Of a stretch of DNA of 64,000 nucleotides, positions 54,218 through 63,185 are shown piece after piece; position 1 is the stretch's first letter; every line of letters starts with the position of its first letter. This DNA is from Polyangiaceae bacterium. GTDB lineage: Bacteria; Myxococcota_A; Polyangia; Polyangiales; Polyangiaceae. Both the position numbers and the translations under genes were made by a program. The DNA lies in contig JADJXL010000025.1 in NCBI GenBank assembly GCA_016715885.1, forward strand, positions 1,116,001 to 1,180,000, read 5' to 3'. The notes beneath the pieces are model-generated. The model saw nothing but the letters and a program-made list of their open reading frames with translations, ran no database searches and had not been told where the DNA came from.

Positions 54218-57200
54218 TCAGTGGATCGCGATGCGATCGATTTCGAACCAACCATCGGCCGGGTTGCCGAGCGTATCGTAGAAACGAACCGCCGGATCCA
54301 CGCGGATTCCGTTGATGAGGCCCTGCCACGGCTCGGCAGGCATGGGCGGCACGACGGTCAGATCGTACGACAGATCCTGGAAGGCGAACAGGAACGTCAT
54401 GGGATACGAGAAGCTCCGGTTCTTGTCCCACGAACCATAATTCGAATCCCAATGAATGGTGGGATCGTCATTTTGGTTGTTGTTGCTGGTCCGTACACGC
54501 ACCTCGATGGTCGTGAACCGAGTCGCGTCGATGGGCTGCGGGAAGTAGTATTGCACGTTCGGATCGATGCCCGCAGCGAGGCCATTCAATCGCAAAACGC
54601 CGCCTTGCGCAACGGCCGTCGCCATGGCGTTCTTGTCGTCGGCGACCCAGCCCTCGAGGTCTCCATTGTTGGAGAAGAGCCATTCGAATACGTCATTTCC
54701 GACGACTGACCATTCGTCGAGCACCGCGCCGGGCTGGAGCGTTGCCTTCAAGCGAATGGTGGGATACGTGATGGGATTCAGGTCCCAGAGCCGAATCGTG
54801 CGCGACGAAAGGCCCGTCGAATTGCCTGGAATCACGCTGTTGGGGATGAGATTGCCGTCGGCGTCGAGGATTTGGATGGTGATCGTGCCCGTCCCGATGA
54901 CCTGCACTTTCTCCCAGTACTTCTTGCCCTCGAAGAGCGCGAACGAAATCGGAACGCTGACCATCGTTCCGACACCGCTGCTCATGTAATTGAGCGTGGC
55001 TGTAAATGAATTGGTCGTGCCTCCGCAGCCATTGAAATCGACGCCCGCGCCTGTCGTGAACTGAATGGACGTCGCTCCGTCGTTCACGAAGTTACCGATG
55101 TTGGCGATATTGTAGTTCGCGCTGCCGATGCAAACGCCCGGGTTGTAGGCTCCGACGTTGGTGTTTTCGATCCGCACCGTCCCAGTTTCTTGCCCCGCTG
55201 ATCCGCCGTTGAAATCGCCACTTCCGTTGATGGTGAGCGTTGCAGAGGTACCTGCTGGGACCGGCGCAAGGCCCGACAGGTTGACCGTCGCCGTACCGCC
55301 ATTGACTGCAAGGTTAGCGGTGCCTTGTTTGGATACGTTCGTGACTGTGGGCACGACGGTTTCCGCATTCACCGTGACGCCGCTCAACGCGTTCATGTTG
55401 AATTGATCGGCTTTCGTTTGTCGCCAAACGGCGGCATACTGATAGGCCGAGCTGATCTCCACCGCTGCCGGCGCCGACCATTGGCTCCAGCGATAGTCCG
55501 AATTGTCCTTCGCTCGAACGCGCCAATAGTAGATGGTGTTGTCATTGAGCGGCATGGGGGGCGTGAATTGCGTCTGCTGAATTTCGCCCGTGCCCGTGGG
55601 ATTGGGGAAGGTGGGCGACGTGTCCCACTCCATCTGATAGGTGATCGGATCGAAGTCCGGATCGAAGCTTTGCCATTGGAACGTCGGCTGCGTGTTCGTC
55701 GTGAGTTTCCCGTTCGCGGGACGAATCAACTGCGGAACGCTCGGCGCCGTGTTCCATTCGGGCATGTCGATGTCGTCGATCCAGACCTGATTCCAGGGGA
55801 CGTGATTCGGATCCACGAACATCGAGCGGCTGTATTCCCACTTGAAGACGCGATTCGGGCCGTTGGGTCCGGTGGCCTGCACGGGGTACGAATACATCGT
55901 CCAGGGGGTTTGTCCCGATACCTGAACCTGCTCTACGCCGTCGATGTAGAATCGGAAGAAATGCTCGTTCGGCTCGGTGTTCGTCTTGGCCCAGAACGTA
56001 ATGTTCATGTTTTTCCGGACGCTCAGGCTCAATTCGTAGCTCGTGGTTTCACCGAGCGCATGCAGCGGGCTCGTGCGGGCGCAGAAGGCGCCCATGTGGC
56101 ATTCCGCGGCCATGCTTTCGATATCCCACATGTTCGTGCCGAGCAGCGTGTAGGGGAATTTTTGGTAATTGGCCGTTTCGAAATCTTCGTCCACCAGGTA
56201 CGTGGGATCGGCATTGATGCACGTCTTGGAGCCGACGAAGTCGCAAATGCCGCTCATGCAATCGGTATGGACCGAGCATGTCTGGCCAATCATGCATTTC
56301 GCGCACGTCGCGCCGCCGCAATCGACGTCGGTCTCGTCCTGATTCGCGGTCATGTCGTCGCAGGTCGGCACGCCCATGGGCAGACACGTATTGGTGCCGC
56401 CTGTGTTGCACGAGCCGCTCATGCAGTCGCCGTCGTCTTGGCAGGTATCACCGAGCGGACAGGCATTGCAGGTCATGCCGCCGCAATCGATATCGGTTTC
56501 GTCCTGATTCTTCATGCCGTCGTTGCAATTGCCGACGGGTGCACACGTCATCGTCGTGCCGTCGCAATTCATCGTGCCGCAATCGCTGTTCTGCATGCAC
56601 GTATCGCCGAGCGCACACGGATTGCACGTCGCTCCGCCACAATCGACGTCGGTCTCGTCCTGGTTTTTGATGCCATCACTACACGTCGCCGCCGCAATGC
56701 ACTTGGCCGAGTTCGGATCGCACGTGTTGCTCGTGCAATCAGTGTCCTGCGTGCAATTTTTGCCGATCTCGCACGTATTGCACGCGCCGCCGCCACAATC
56801 GATGTCCGTCTCGTCGCCGTTCTGGACTCCGTCGCCGCACGTCGCGCCAGCCTTGCAAACCATGGTCGCCGGATCGCACGAATTGCTCGCACAGTCCGCA
56901 TCCGCGGTGCACGTCTTGCCAACGTCGCACTTGTTGCATTTTGCGCCACCACAATCGACGTCGGTTTCGTCTTGATTTTTGACGCCATCGCTGCACGTGG
57001 GCGCACCCGCGTCCGCGCATGCGACAGGTGTCACGCCGTCGTCGCACACCTGGCCGCTCGCCGCGCAATCGAGCAACGTGACCCACTGTCGGCAGTTGTT
57101 CGTATCGGGGGCGCAGCTTTGGATGGTATCGCCGCTACACTGCGTCGCGCCAATGGAGGGGCAACCATGATTGCACCCACCTCCACTGCCCCCATCACCA

Positions 57201-57331
57201 CCGCCGCCACCTTCACCACCATTGCCCCCTTGATTGGACGACGACGTCGGGGTCCCACCGCCTTCACAACCCACTGTGACAGCTCCTCCGAGGACCAACA
57301 CGAGAAGAGCTCCAACATTGTTCCAACGCAT
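54218..57331 (-). CDS. Large lipoprotein with DETD-type Cys repeats and beta domains
   Basis: The product has 1037 residues. MRWNNVGALLVLVLGGAVTVGCEGG is a lipobox. From about 100 to 340 there are five repeats of the form C.DG..N.DETD.DCGG..C..C..G..C....DC.S..C (for example CSDGIKNQDETDVDCGG), giving a disulfide-rich stalk. From about 380 onward come carbohydrate-binding-like and fibronectin type III-like beta domains (VPQLIRPANGKLTTNTQPTF, YYWRVRAKDNSDYRW). A GGGAG ribosome site precedes the ATG. A surface structural or carbohydrate-binding role is inferred. It is transcribed downstream of mscL but separated by 227 bases. Confidence 0.85.
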   Translation of the reverse strand: MRWNNVGALLVLVLGGAVTVGCEGGGTPTSSSNQGGNGGEGGGGGDGGSGGGCNHGCPSIGATQCSGDTIQSCAPDTNNCRQWVTLLDCAASGQVCDDGVTPVACADAGAPTCSDGVKNQDETDVDCGGAKCNKCDVGKTCTADADCASNSCDPATMVCKAGATCGDGVQNGDETDIDCGGGACNTCEIGKNCTQDTDCTSNTCDPNSAKCIAAATCSDGIKNQDETDVDCGGATCNPCALGDTCMQNSDCGTMNCDGTTMTCAPVGNCNDGMKNQDETDIDCGGMTCNACPLGDTCQDDGDCMSGSCNTGGTNTCLPMGVPTCDDMTANQDETDVDCGGATCAKCMIGQTCSVHTDCMSGICDFVGSKTCINADPTYLVDEDFETANYQKFPYTLLGTNMWDIESMAAECHMGAFCARTSPLHALGETTSYELSLSVRKNMNITFWAKTNTEPNEHFFRFYIDGVEQVQVSGQTPWTMYSYPVQATGPNGPNRVFKWEYSRSMFVDPNHVPWNQVWIDDIDMPEWNTAPSVPQLIRPANGKLTTNTQPTFQWQSFDPDFDPITYQMEWDTSPTFPNPTGTGEIQQTQFTPPMPLNDNTIYYWRVRAKDNSDYRWSQWSAPAAVEISSAYQYAAVWRQTKADQFNMNALSGVTVNAETVVPTVTNVSKQGTANLAVNGGTATVNLSGLAPVPAGTSATLTINGSGDFNGGSAGQETGTVRIENTNVGAYNPGVCIGSANYNIANIGNFVNDGATSIQFTTGAGVDFNGCGGTTNSFTATLNYMSSGVGTMVSVPISFALFEGKKYWEKVQVIGTGTITIQILDADGNLIPNSVIPGNSTGLSSRTIRLWDLNPITYPTIRLKATLQPGAVLDEWSVVGNDVFEWLFSNNGDLEGWVADDKNAMATAVAQGGVLRLNGLAAGIDPNVQYYFPQPIDATRFTTIEVRVRTSNNNQNDDPTIHWDSNYGSWDKNRSFSYPMTFLFAFQDLSYDLTVVPPMPAEPWQGLINGIRVDPAVRFYDTLGNPADGWFEIDRIAIH

Positions 57332-57558
57332 TTCTTTACGCTCCCGCGAAAAACTGGAGTTTCCGGCGAGCAGGATAAAAGGACTCCGTTTCGGACGCAA
57401 GCGCGGTTCGGTCGAAGAATGTCCCCAAACCGGTTTTCAGGTGCGCATGACGATATGTGAGCGGGTTCTCTCTCTGACGACGGACTGTGGGAGATGCGAC
57501 GAATGCTAACGTCACATGGGCTGGATGCAGTAAGACTGCTCCCGCACGCTCGATGGAT

Positions 57559-57987
57559 TCACACTGTGGGGAGCTCGGAGGTGCAGTTCGGGCAACGTGA
57601 TGCTTTGACCGGAATGGCCGAATAACACTTCGGGCATTCTTTCGTCGTTGGAGCAGCGGCGACCGCTTCTTGTTTTCTCTTGAGTCGATTCATTTGCCGA
57701 ATCAAGAAAAAGATGGCGAACGCAACGATCACGAAGTCCAAGATGGTGTTGATGAATGCGCCATAACGAATGGCAACGGCCTCCGTCGTGGCTGTCTTTT
57801 CTTTCAGGACAATCGCAAGATTGGAAAAATCGACGTTGCCGAGGAGCAGCCCCACGGGCGGCATGATGATATCGTTGACGAACGAGTTGACGATCCTGCC
57901 GAATGCGGCACCGATCACGATGCCGACCGCCAGGTCGACGACGTTGCCCCGCATCGCGAATTCCTTGAATTCTTTCAGCATTCCCAT
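57559..57987 (-). CDS. mscL: Large-conductance mechanosensitive channel MscL with zinc-ribbon tail
   Basis: The product has 142 residues. The N-terminus MLKEFKEFAMRGNVVDLAVG and the first helix AVGIVIGAAFGRIVNSFVND, then IRYGAFINTILDFVIVAFAIFFLI, are MscL-specific. The C-terminal 25 residues, ECPKCYSAIPVKASRCPNC, form a zinc ribbon with two CxxC pairs in place of the Lys/Glu helix bundle of E. coli MscL. MscL releases solutes under strong hypo-osmotic membrane tension. ATG at 57987 is used; the ATG two codons later is also possible. It fits the osmoadaptation genes at 49927-54145 although not co-transcribed with them. Confidence 0.93.
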   Translation of the reverse strand: MGMLKEFKEFAMRGNVVDLAVGIVIGAAFGRIVNSFVNDIIMPPVGLLLGNVDFSNLAIVLKEKTATTEAVAIRYGAFINTILDFVIVAFAIFFLIRQMNRLKRKQEAVAAAPTTKECPKCYSAIPVKASRCPNCTSELPTV

Positions 57988-58213
57988 CGAAATATCTTTC
58001 TCGCGGGCGGCAACCGTTCCCGCGGCAAACGGTACATCCCCGACAAGAGGTTGCGCAAAGCCACGTCGCTTTCCGCTCCGGTCATCCCGATGTCGGATAT
58101 ATGGTTGCCGTGCACACGGTTTGAGATGCGGCAGAAGTAAGAACGGTTTCTATCGACGCCGAGCCCAGCAGGCGCATGGCGCATCGTGATGTGAAGGTGC
58201 TTGAAGATTGAAA

Positions 58214-58759
58214 TTACGAATCCGACGCAATCGCCGACCAGGGAAATGGCTGCGGCAGCGGATCGTCGTTCAGCCCAATGCGCTCGCCATCGAGCGATAT
58301 TTTTTGCATGGCGCGCACTTCCACGGAATGCGCATTCGCTTGCATTTCGACCGCGGATGCCTCGAGCCGCTCGGACCCTTCGACACGCGTGTGGTGATCG
58401 CCGCCAACGCGTTCGCGCAAGGATCCGCCTGCATCGAGCTGCATGTCGCCTTTGGCATGCAATGCAACTTCATCGGCTTCGATGCGTACTTTGCGGGTCG
58501 CGACGAGATCGATGCTCGCTCCCGAAAACGATAGCACCGGCCCCGCGTCGGTCACTTCGATACGAAGGACGACGTTGCCCTCGGTGCTCCGAATCGTGAG
58601 CTGATCCCGCGCTCCATCGGCACGCAATTCGTAATGACGACCCGACGTGAGTGTAATGCTCGTTGCCTCTACCGGAGCATCGACGCGTTCGAGCAGATCG
58701 GTGTTGGCTTCGGCGAGCGCAACATCGAGCGTCGATTCTTTGCACTTGACTTGTGTCAT
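58214..58759 (-). CDS. Stand-alone VgrG-tail-like beta-helix protein
   Basis: The product has 181 residues, starting MTQVKCKESTLDVALAEANT. After about 40 residues it is a series of short strands (ELRADGARDQLTIRS, GPVLSFSGASIDLVA, ADEVALHAKGDMQLDAGG, VEMQANAHSVEVRAM) that resembles the triple-stranded beta-helix tail of VgrG/gp5 proteins. There is no signal peptide. It is divergent from vgrG with 170 bases between starts, so it is probably part of the type VI module as a spike extension or adaptor. The frame is open upstream to 58987 but this ATG is the first that avoids the vgrG leader region. Confidence 0.65.
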   Translation of the reverse strand: MTQVKCKESTLDVALAEANTDLLERVDAPVEATSITLTSGRHYELRADGARDQLTIRSTEGNVVLRIEVTDAGPVLSFSGASIDLVATRKVRIEADEVALHAKGDMQLDAGGSLRERVGGDHHTRVEGSERLEASAVEMQANAHSVEVRAMQKISLDGERIGLNDDPLPQPFPWSAIASDS

Positions 58760-58929
58760 GGGTCGGCACGTGCGCACCGAATCGAACAGCGTCGGTGTGC
58801 GATGGAACGAGTACCACACGTGGGGCAAAAATTGAACGTTCCCTCGAGCAAAAAAATAGGATATGGATGTCGACGACCTTGGGGGGTGCGATCGCAAAAT
58901 CGCACGACCCGTGTTCCAAAGGAGCGCCC

Positions 58930-61407
58930 ATGAAGGCCCATGCATTTCAGCATCGCGGGAATCAAGCAGATTTCGTTCTCGGAACACGCGTCGACGGCTG
59001 GAAGGGTTTCGACGTGGTGCGTTTTCGCGCCGTCGAGGAACTGAGCCAACCGTTCCGTTACGACATCGTGCTGCGTAGGCGTGTCGAAGATGGTCCCGTG
59101 AACCTCGACGATTTGCTCGATGGCGGAGCGAGCTTTCGTATCGCCTGCGAGGAGCGATGGCGAACGGTGCACGGGATCATCGTGGAAGCCGAGGAAGTGG
59201 ATCGAACGGACAAGTTGTTTTATTATCGTGTGCTGCTCGCGCCGCATCTGGTCCGATCCATGTACCGGCGGAGGTGTCGGACGTTCGTTCAGCGAACGCT
59301 CGGGGAAATCATCGAGAGCGTGCTCGAGAACCGGACACAGGACAATCCGACGGGGCTGTCGGGGCTGACGAAGCGCACGAAAGCGCCGACTGCGGCCGAG
59401 ACGATGCCCGATTTCGACGATTTTCGCGAGCCTCGGGGCGAATACATGATGCGGGTATCCGACGAGGCGCGGCTGAAGAATGCGCAGCTCTATCGATTCG
59501 TAGCGCAATACAACGAATCGGATTTCGATTTCGTGTCGCGGCTGCTCGAGCAAGAGGGAATCAGCTATTACTTCGAGCATACGAACGATTCGGTGGTGAT
59601 GATTTTGACGGACGCTCCGGGGCAGAAACCGCTGTTTGCGGAGGACGCGAAACTCACGATGCGAGCGGTGGCGCAAGCTGGAGCGAGCGCGGATCAGGAG
59701 GTCGTACGGGGGCTGCGGGAATCGCTGCGCAATCGATCGAGGTCCGTTGCGATGCGTGAATACGACTGGCGACGGAGCAATCAGGTGTTCACGCATCGGA
59801 GCGAAGCGGACGAGGCGCATTTCGATTACGCGGGGCATTATGAATTTCCTGCCAAGGATGATCAGCTCGACCAACCCGTAGGCCAATTCCCATCGAAGAT
59901 AAGGCTCGAAAGGTTCGAGGCGGAGCGGCAATTGCGCGAAGGATTCGGTACGATTCGCACGATGGAGCCGGGGCATCGCATCGAGCTGCACGATGGCGAC
60001 AATTTGCGAGACGACATCGACTTGCTCATCGTACGCGTCGAATCCATGGCCACGCAGCACGACGTCGCGGGCAGCGAGCTCGAGCACGAGCATTTCGGGT
60101 TTCGAACGACGAAACAATCGATTGGGGCGTATGAAAATCGGTTCGTCGTATTGGGGGCCGACGTCCCATTTCGTCCGGCAATGATCACGCCGAAGCCTCG
60201 CATTCATGGGCTTCAGGTCGCGCGCGTGACGGCCGAGGAGAGCGGTGTGGTGACGATTGGCGACGGCGTCGTGAGCACGCCGCCCGACATTCATTGCGAC
60301 GAATATGGGAACGTGCGGATTCGTTTTCCGTGGGATCAGCGCAAACCCGAAGAGAACACGCCAAGCTCGGATTGGGTACGCGTAGCGCATTTTTGGGCTG
60401 GCAGCGATTATGGCGCACAGCACGTGCCGCGCGTGGGCCACGAAGTGCTCGTGGCGTTCATGCAGGGCGATCCGGATAGGCCCGTCATCGTGGGTCGAGT
60501 CTACAATCCGCAATCACCGCCGCCTTATCCGCCAACGGCGAGCGCCAAGGCGAAAACGCAAACGACGTGGAAGAGCGCAAGCTCGTCGGTGACCGAACGG
60601 ACGGAAGGTTTCAATGAATTCAGGTTCACCGATTACACGGGCGAGCAGGAAGTGTACTTGCAAGCCGAAAAGGACTTCAACGAGCTGGTCAAGGATTCGC
60701 ACTCGACGAGCGTCGGTGGCAACCAGTCGAATTCTGTGGGCAATGATCAATCGAATTCGGTGAAAGGCAATCGCACGCACGACGTCGTCGGTACCGAAAG
60801 CGTGCACGTGCACGGGAACAGGACGACGCAATTCGACGCGAACGAAGATCATACGGTGAACGCCTTTTTGACGACGAACGTAGGTGCCAACGAAGAGCAC
60901 ACGGTGGGAGGTTTTTTGAAAACCAAGGTGGGCGCCAATGAAACGCGCGAAATCGGAGCTTTTCGCGGCACCAAAGTGGGCGCCAACGATGATCTGAACG
61001 TCGGTGCATGGCGAAACACCACGGTTGGTTCAGGCGAAAATCGCACGGTGAGCGGGCCGGATAACGTCACGGTCTCGGGGGATCGACGCGTGACGGTCGG
61101 CGGAAGCCAAATCATGAACGCGAATGCAAACCACGAAATGGGATCGACCAACACGTACATCCGCCCCTCGGGTGATTTCCAGGTCAATTCCACGACGGCC
61201 GGGTTCAACCAAACGGGCTCGTTCTACGTGAACGTCAATGGTTGCACGATATCATGCAGCGCTGGCAAATTGGTGCTCGACAATGGCGCAGGTGCTGCCA
61301 TTTCGCTCGTGGGCGGGATCATCGTGGTGAAATCGGGAGGACCCACCAATTTAACGGCTGGAGGACCTCTCAATGCCACGGCACCCACCATCAAACTGAA
61401 CGGTTGA
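58930..61407 (+). CDS. vgrG: Type VI secretion spike protein VgrG
   Basis: The product has 825 residues. The gp27-like N-domain (RFRAVEELSQPFRYDIVLRR, EQEGISYYFEHTNDSVVMIL) and the gp5 OB-fold (DEYGNVRIRFPWDQRKPEE, HVPRVGHEVLVAFMQGDPDRPVIVGRVYNPQ) are typical. The tail from about 600 is a beta-helix of repeated VG.N units with four 16-residue copies (48-base repeats at 60832). No extra toxic domain is visible at the C-terminus, so it is a structural spike carrying effectors. AAAGGAG ribosome site at 58918-58924. First gene of the operon vgrG - DUF2169 - PAAR-like candidate - DUF2169. Confidence 0.95.
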   Translation: MKAHAFQHRGNQADFVLGTRVDGWKGFDVVRFRAVEELSQPFRYDIVLRRRVEDGPVNLDDLLDGGASFRIACEERWRTVHGIIVEAEEVDRTDKLFYYRVLLAPHLVRSMYRRRCRTFVQRTLGEIIESVLENRTQDNPTGLSGLTKRTKAPTAAETMPDFDDFREPRGEYMMRVSDEARLKNAQLYRFVAQYNESDFDFVSRLLEQEGISYYFEHTNDSVVMILTDAPGQKPLFAEDAKLTMRAVAQAGASADQEVVRGLRESLRNRSRSVAMREYDWRRSNQVFTHRSEADEAHFDYAGHYEFPAKDDQLDQPVGQFPSKIRLERFEAERQLREGFGTIRTMEPGHRIELHDGDNLRDDIDLLIVRVESMATQHDVAGSELEHEHFGFRTTKQSIGAYENRFVVLGADVPFRPAMITPKPRIHGLQVARVTAEESGVVTIGDGVVSTPPDIHCDEYGNVRIRFPWDQRKPEENTPSSDWVRVAHFWAGSDYGAQHVPRVGHEVLVAFMQGDPDRPVIVGRVYNPQSPPPYPPTASAKAKTQTTWKSASSSVTERTEGFNEFRFTDYTGEQEVYLQAEKDFNELVKDSHSTSVGGNQSNSVGNDQSNSVKGNRTHDVVGTESVHVHGNRTTQFDANEDHTVNAFLTTNVGANEEHTVGGFLKTKVGANETREIGAFRGTKVGANDDLNVGAWRNTTVGSGENRTVSGPDNVTVSGDRRVTVGGSQIMNANANHEMGSTNTYIRPSGDFQVNSTTAGFNQTGSFYVNVNGCTISCSAGKLVLDNGAGAAISLVGGIIVVKSGGPTNLTAGGPLNATAPTIKLNG
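60832..61023 (+). repeat. Four 48-base tandem repeats in vgrG
   Basis: Units start at 60832, 60880, 60928 and 60976. Each encodes 16 residues with the pattern VGAN....(V/I)G(G/A)(F/W)..T(K/T), the rungs of the beta-helix. A degenerate fifth unit (VGSGENRTVSG) follows. Such repeats can change number by slippage and thereby change spike length. Confidence 0.85.
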
Positions 61408-61417
61408 CGGAGCGCCC

Positions 61418-62461
61418 ATGTTCGTTCGCAACCGAACGGAGCACAAAGCAACACTCACACGTGGTCACGTGAGCGATACGCTCTCGGTGGCGACCGTGGT
61501 GGTCGTTTCGACGTATCGAATCGACGAACGCGGCGCATTGCATGTGGATTCCAATCGAAAAGCCGCACCCACGGATGCTCCGACGACGGAGCATTACGCA
61601 TTGTGGCACGAGGTTTCGGTCACGGCATCGGGAATGGTCTACGGGCCTGCTCGGCCGCCATTCGTCGTGGCGGTATCCTTGCGCGTGGGCGACGTATTGC
61701 GCCGCGTCGCCGTATTCGGCGACAGGCGCTGGGAACGAGCGTTTGGCGGCGATCTCGTGCCGTCGGATCCGGCGCCATTCGATGCTCTGCCGCTGGCGTT
61801 CGACCGAGCATATGGGGGCAAATTCGACATGCCCCCGGGACCCGATCCATTGACGGGGTTTCCGCACCCCGGAGGCACGATGGCATTTGCAAAAAACCCG
61901 GAAGGGCGTGGGTTTTACCTGGATGCGGCGTCGGCCGAAGACGGCTTGCTTCCGAATATCGAATTGCCCGAAAAACTCGTCCAAAAATGGGACGATCGCC
62001 CCGAACCGGCGGGTTTTGCTCCGTGCCCCGAGCTTGTAGCGTTGCGAATGACCGATGACTTTCTCCTGCGCATGACGGGTCTGCGTCCCGAATCGCCTCC
62101 GCCCGAATGGACGCCCGCGACGTTCGCGCCCCATATGCCGGTCGTGGCCATGCGAGCGATTCATCATGCGCCGGGCCGGCTGATCTTTCCCACAGTGCCC
62201 GCAGGCACGCGCATCGAATTGACCGGCTTGGGCCGAAAGCCATTGCGATTCGACGTTCCAGGGCCTCCGGCGAAGGTCGTGACGGCATCGAGCAATGCAC
62301 CGAATGCGCCCACCGGTTCGCCATTGCGGTCCGAGCTTCGTTCCATTCACATCGATGCGGATGAACGGCACGTTTTGTTCGCACACGGATATACGATGAC
62401 GTATCGGCGCGATTTTGCACCAGAATGGTTGCTCGTGCTTCCCTCCCCTACACCGAGCTGA
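61418..62461 (+). CDS. DUF2169 domain-containing protein (type VI accessory), first copy
   Basis: The product has 347 residues. VVVSTYRIDERGALHVD near residue 28 and the segments GDRRWERAFGGDLVPSDP, FDRAYGGKFDMP, NPEGRGFYLD and PPEWTPATFAPHMP are characteristic of DUF2169, whose genes are regularly found beside vgrG and PAAR genes as effector-loading adaptors. A GGAG ribosome site lies just after the vgrG stop. It is followed 13 bases after its stop by the next gene. Cytoplasmic chaperone or adaptor role is inferred from family context. Confidence 0.9.
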   Translation: MFVRNRTEHKATLTRGHVSDTLSVATVVVVSTYRIDERGALHVDSNRKAAPTDAPTTEHYALWHEVSVTASGMVYGPARPPFVVAVSLRVGDVLRRVAVFGDRRWERAFGGDLVPSDPAPFDALPLAFDRAYGGKFDMPPGPDPLTGFPHPGGTMAFAKNPEGRGFYLDAASAEDGLLPNIELPEKLVQKWDDRPEPAGFAPCPELVALRMTDDFLLRMTGLRPESPPPEWTPATFAPHMPVVAMRAIHHAPGRLIFPTVPAGTRIELTGLGRKPLRFDVPGPPAKVVTASSNAPNAPTGSPLRSELRSIHIDADERHVLFAHGYTMTYRRDFAPEWLLVLPSPTPS

Positions 62462-62474
62462 AAAGGAGCTGAAC

Positions 62475-63185
62475 GTGGCGGCGAATTTTTATGACAATGC
62501 AGGGGTGATGGCAGGATGCGACATTCACAAATTCTGGGCCCCCGGACCTCCGCCCACGTTGCTGACGCCGGTGCCCATCTTCGGGCACATCGTCGCTGCA
62601 CCATTTTTGTGGCCTCCAGCGACGTTTTGGAAGCGCACGGGGACGGTCAAGTCGGACAATTGGCAAATGATTCAAGGCGGCTTCGACCTTTATTTGGTCC
62701 CGCACATCCCGTGGCCAGCTCCGCAAGGGTGGTACGAACCGCTGGAGCTCATCATGGTTCATATGAATGCGGGAAGCAAAGCGCAGCTCACCGTGCACAG
62801 CGTCACCGGGATGGGCAATCCGCTCGCGACGTGTATCGTCAGCGCCGTGGGGCTGAACGTCAATTGCCAAGAAGCGGGTTTGTCCGCGCCAACGGGGGCC
62901 GTCGTCAACATCAATTCGGTGGAAACGAGCCCGACGGCGGGCGACTATGCCGGCGCGGTCGTGGGCTGGGCCGTCGATGCGGCCCTTGGATGGGCCATGG
63001 ATTCTCTGCCCGATTGGGCGAAACATGGATGGCGTCGAATAGGGGACGTTCCTTATCTGAAAGTGCTCGACGTCCCTTCGCATGTACAAAACTTCGTGCA
63101 ACGATGGGTCGATTCGAGCTTCAGCGAAGCCGTCGATGGATTTACGGGCGACGTCAAAGGCGTGTTCGGGGGTAGCGGGACGTGA
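62475..63185 (+). CDS. Type VI module protein, PAAR-like candidate
   Basis: The product has 236 residues from a GTG start with a strong AAAAGGAG ribosome site at 62461-62468. The N-terminal third, MAGCDIHKFWAPGPPPTLLT, has the DIH....PGPPP pattern and Pro/Gly richness of PAAR-like tips, and later GMGNPLATCIVSAVGLNVNC also fits a short beta cone. The C-terminal 80 residues (DYAGAVVGWAVDAALGWAMDS and beyond) contain an amphipathic helix. I do not recognise the family with certainty. Its last 4 bases overlap the next start, so it belongs to the vgrG operon. Confidence 0.7.
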   Translation: MAANFYDNAGVMAGCDIHKFWAPGPPPTLLTPVPIFGHIVAAPFLWPPATFWKRTGTVKSDNWQMIQGGFDLYLVPHIPWPAPQGWYEPLELIMVHMNAGSKAQLTVHSVTGMGNPLATCIVSAVGLNVNCQEAGLSAPTGAVVNINSVETSPTAGDYAGAVVGWAVDAALGWAMDSLPDWAKHGWRRIGDVPYLKVLDVPSHVQNFVQRWVDSSFSEAVDGFTGDVKGVFGGSGT

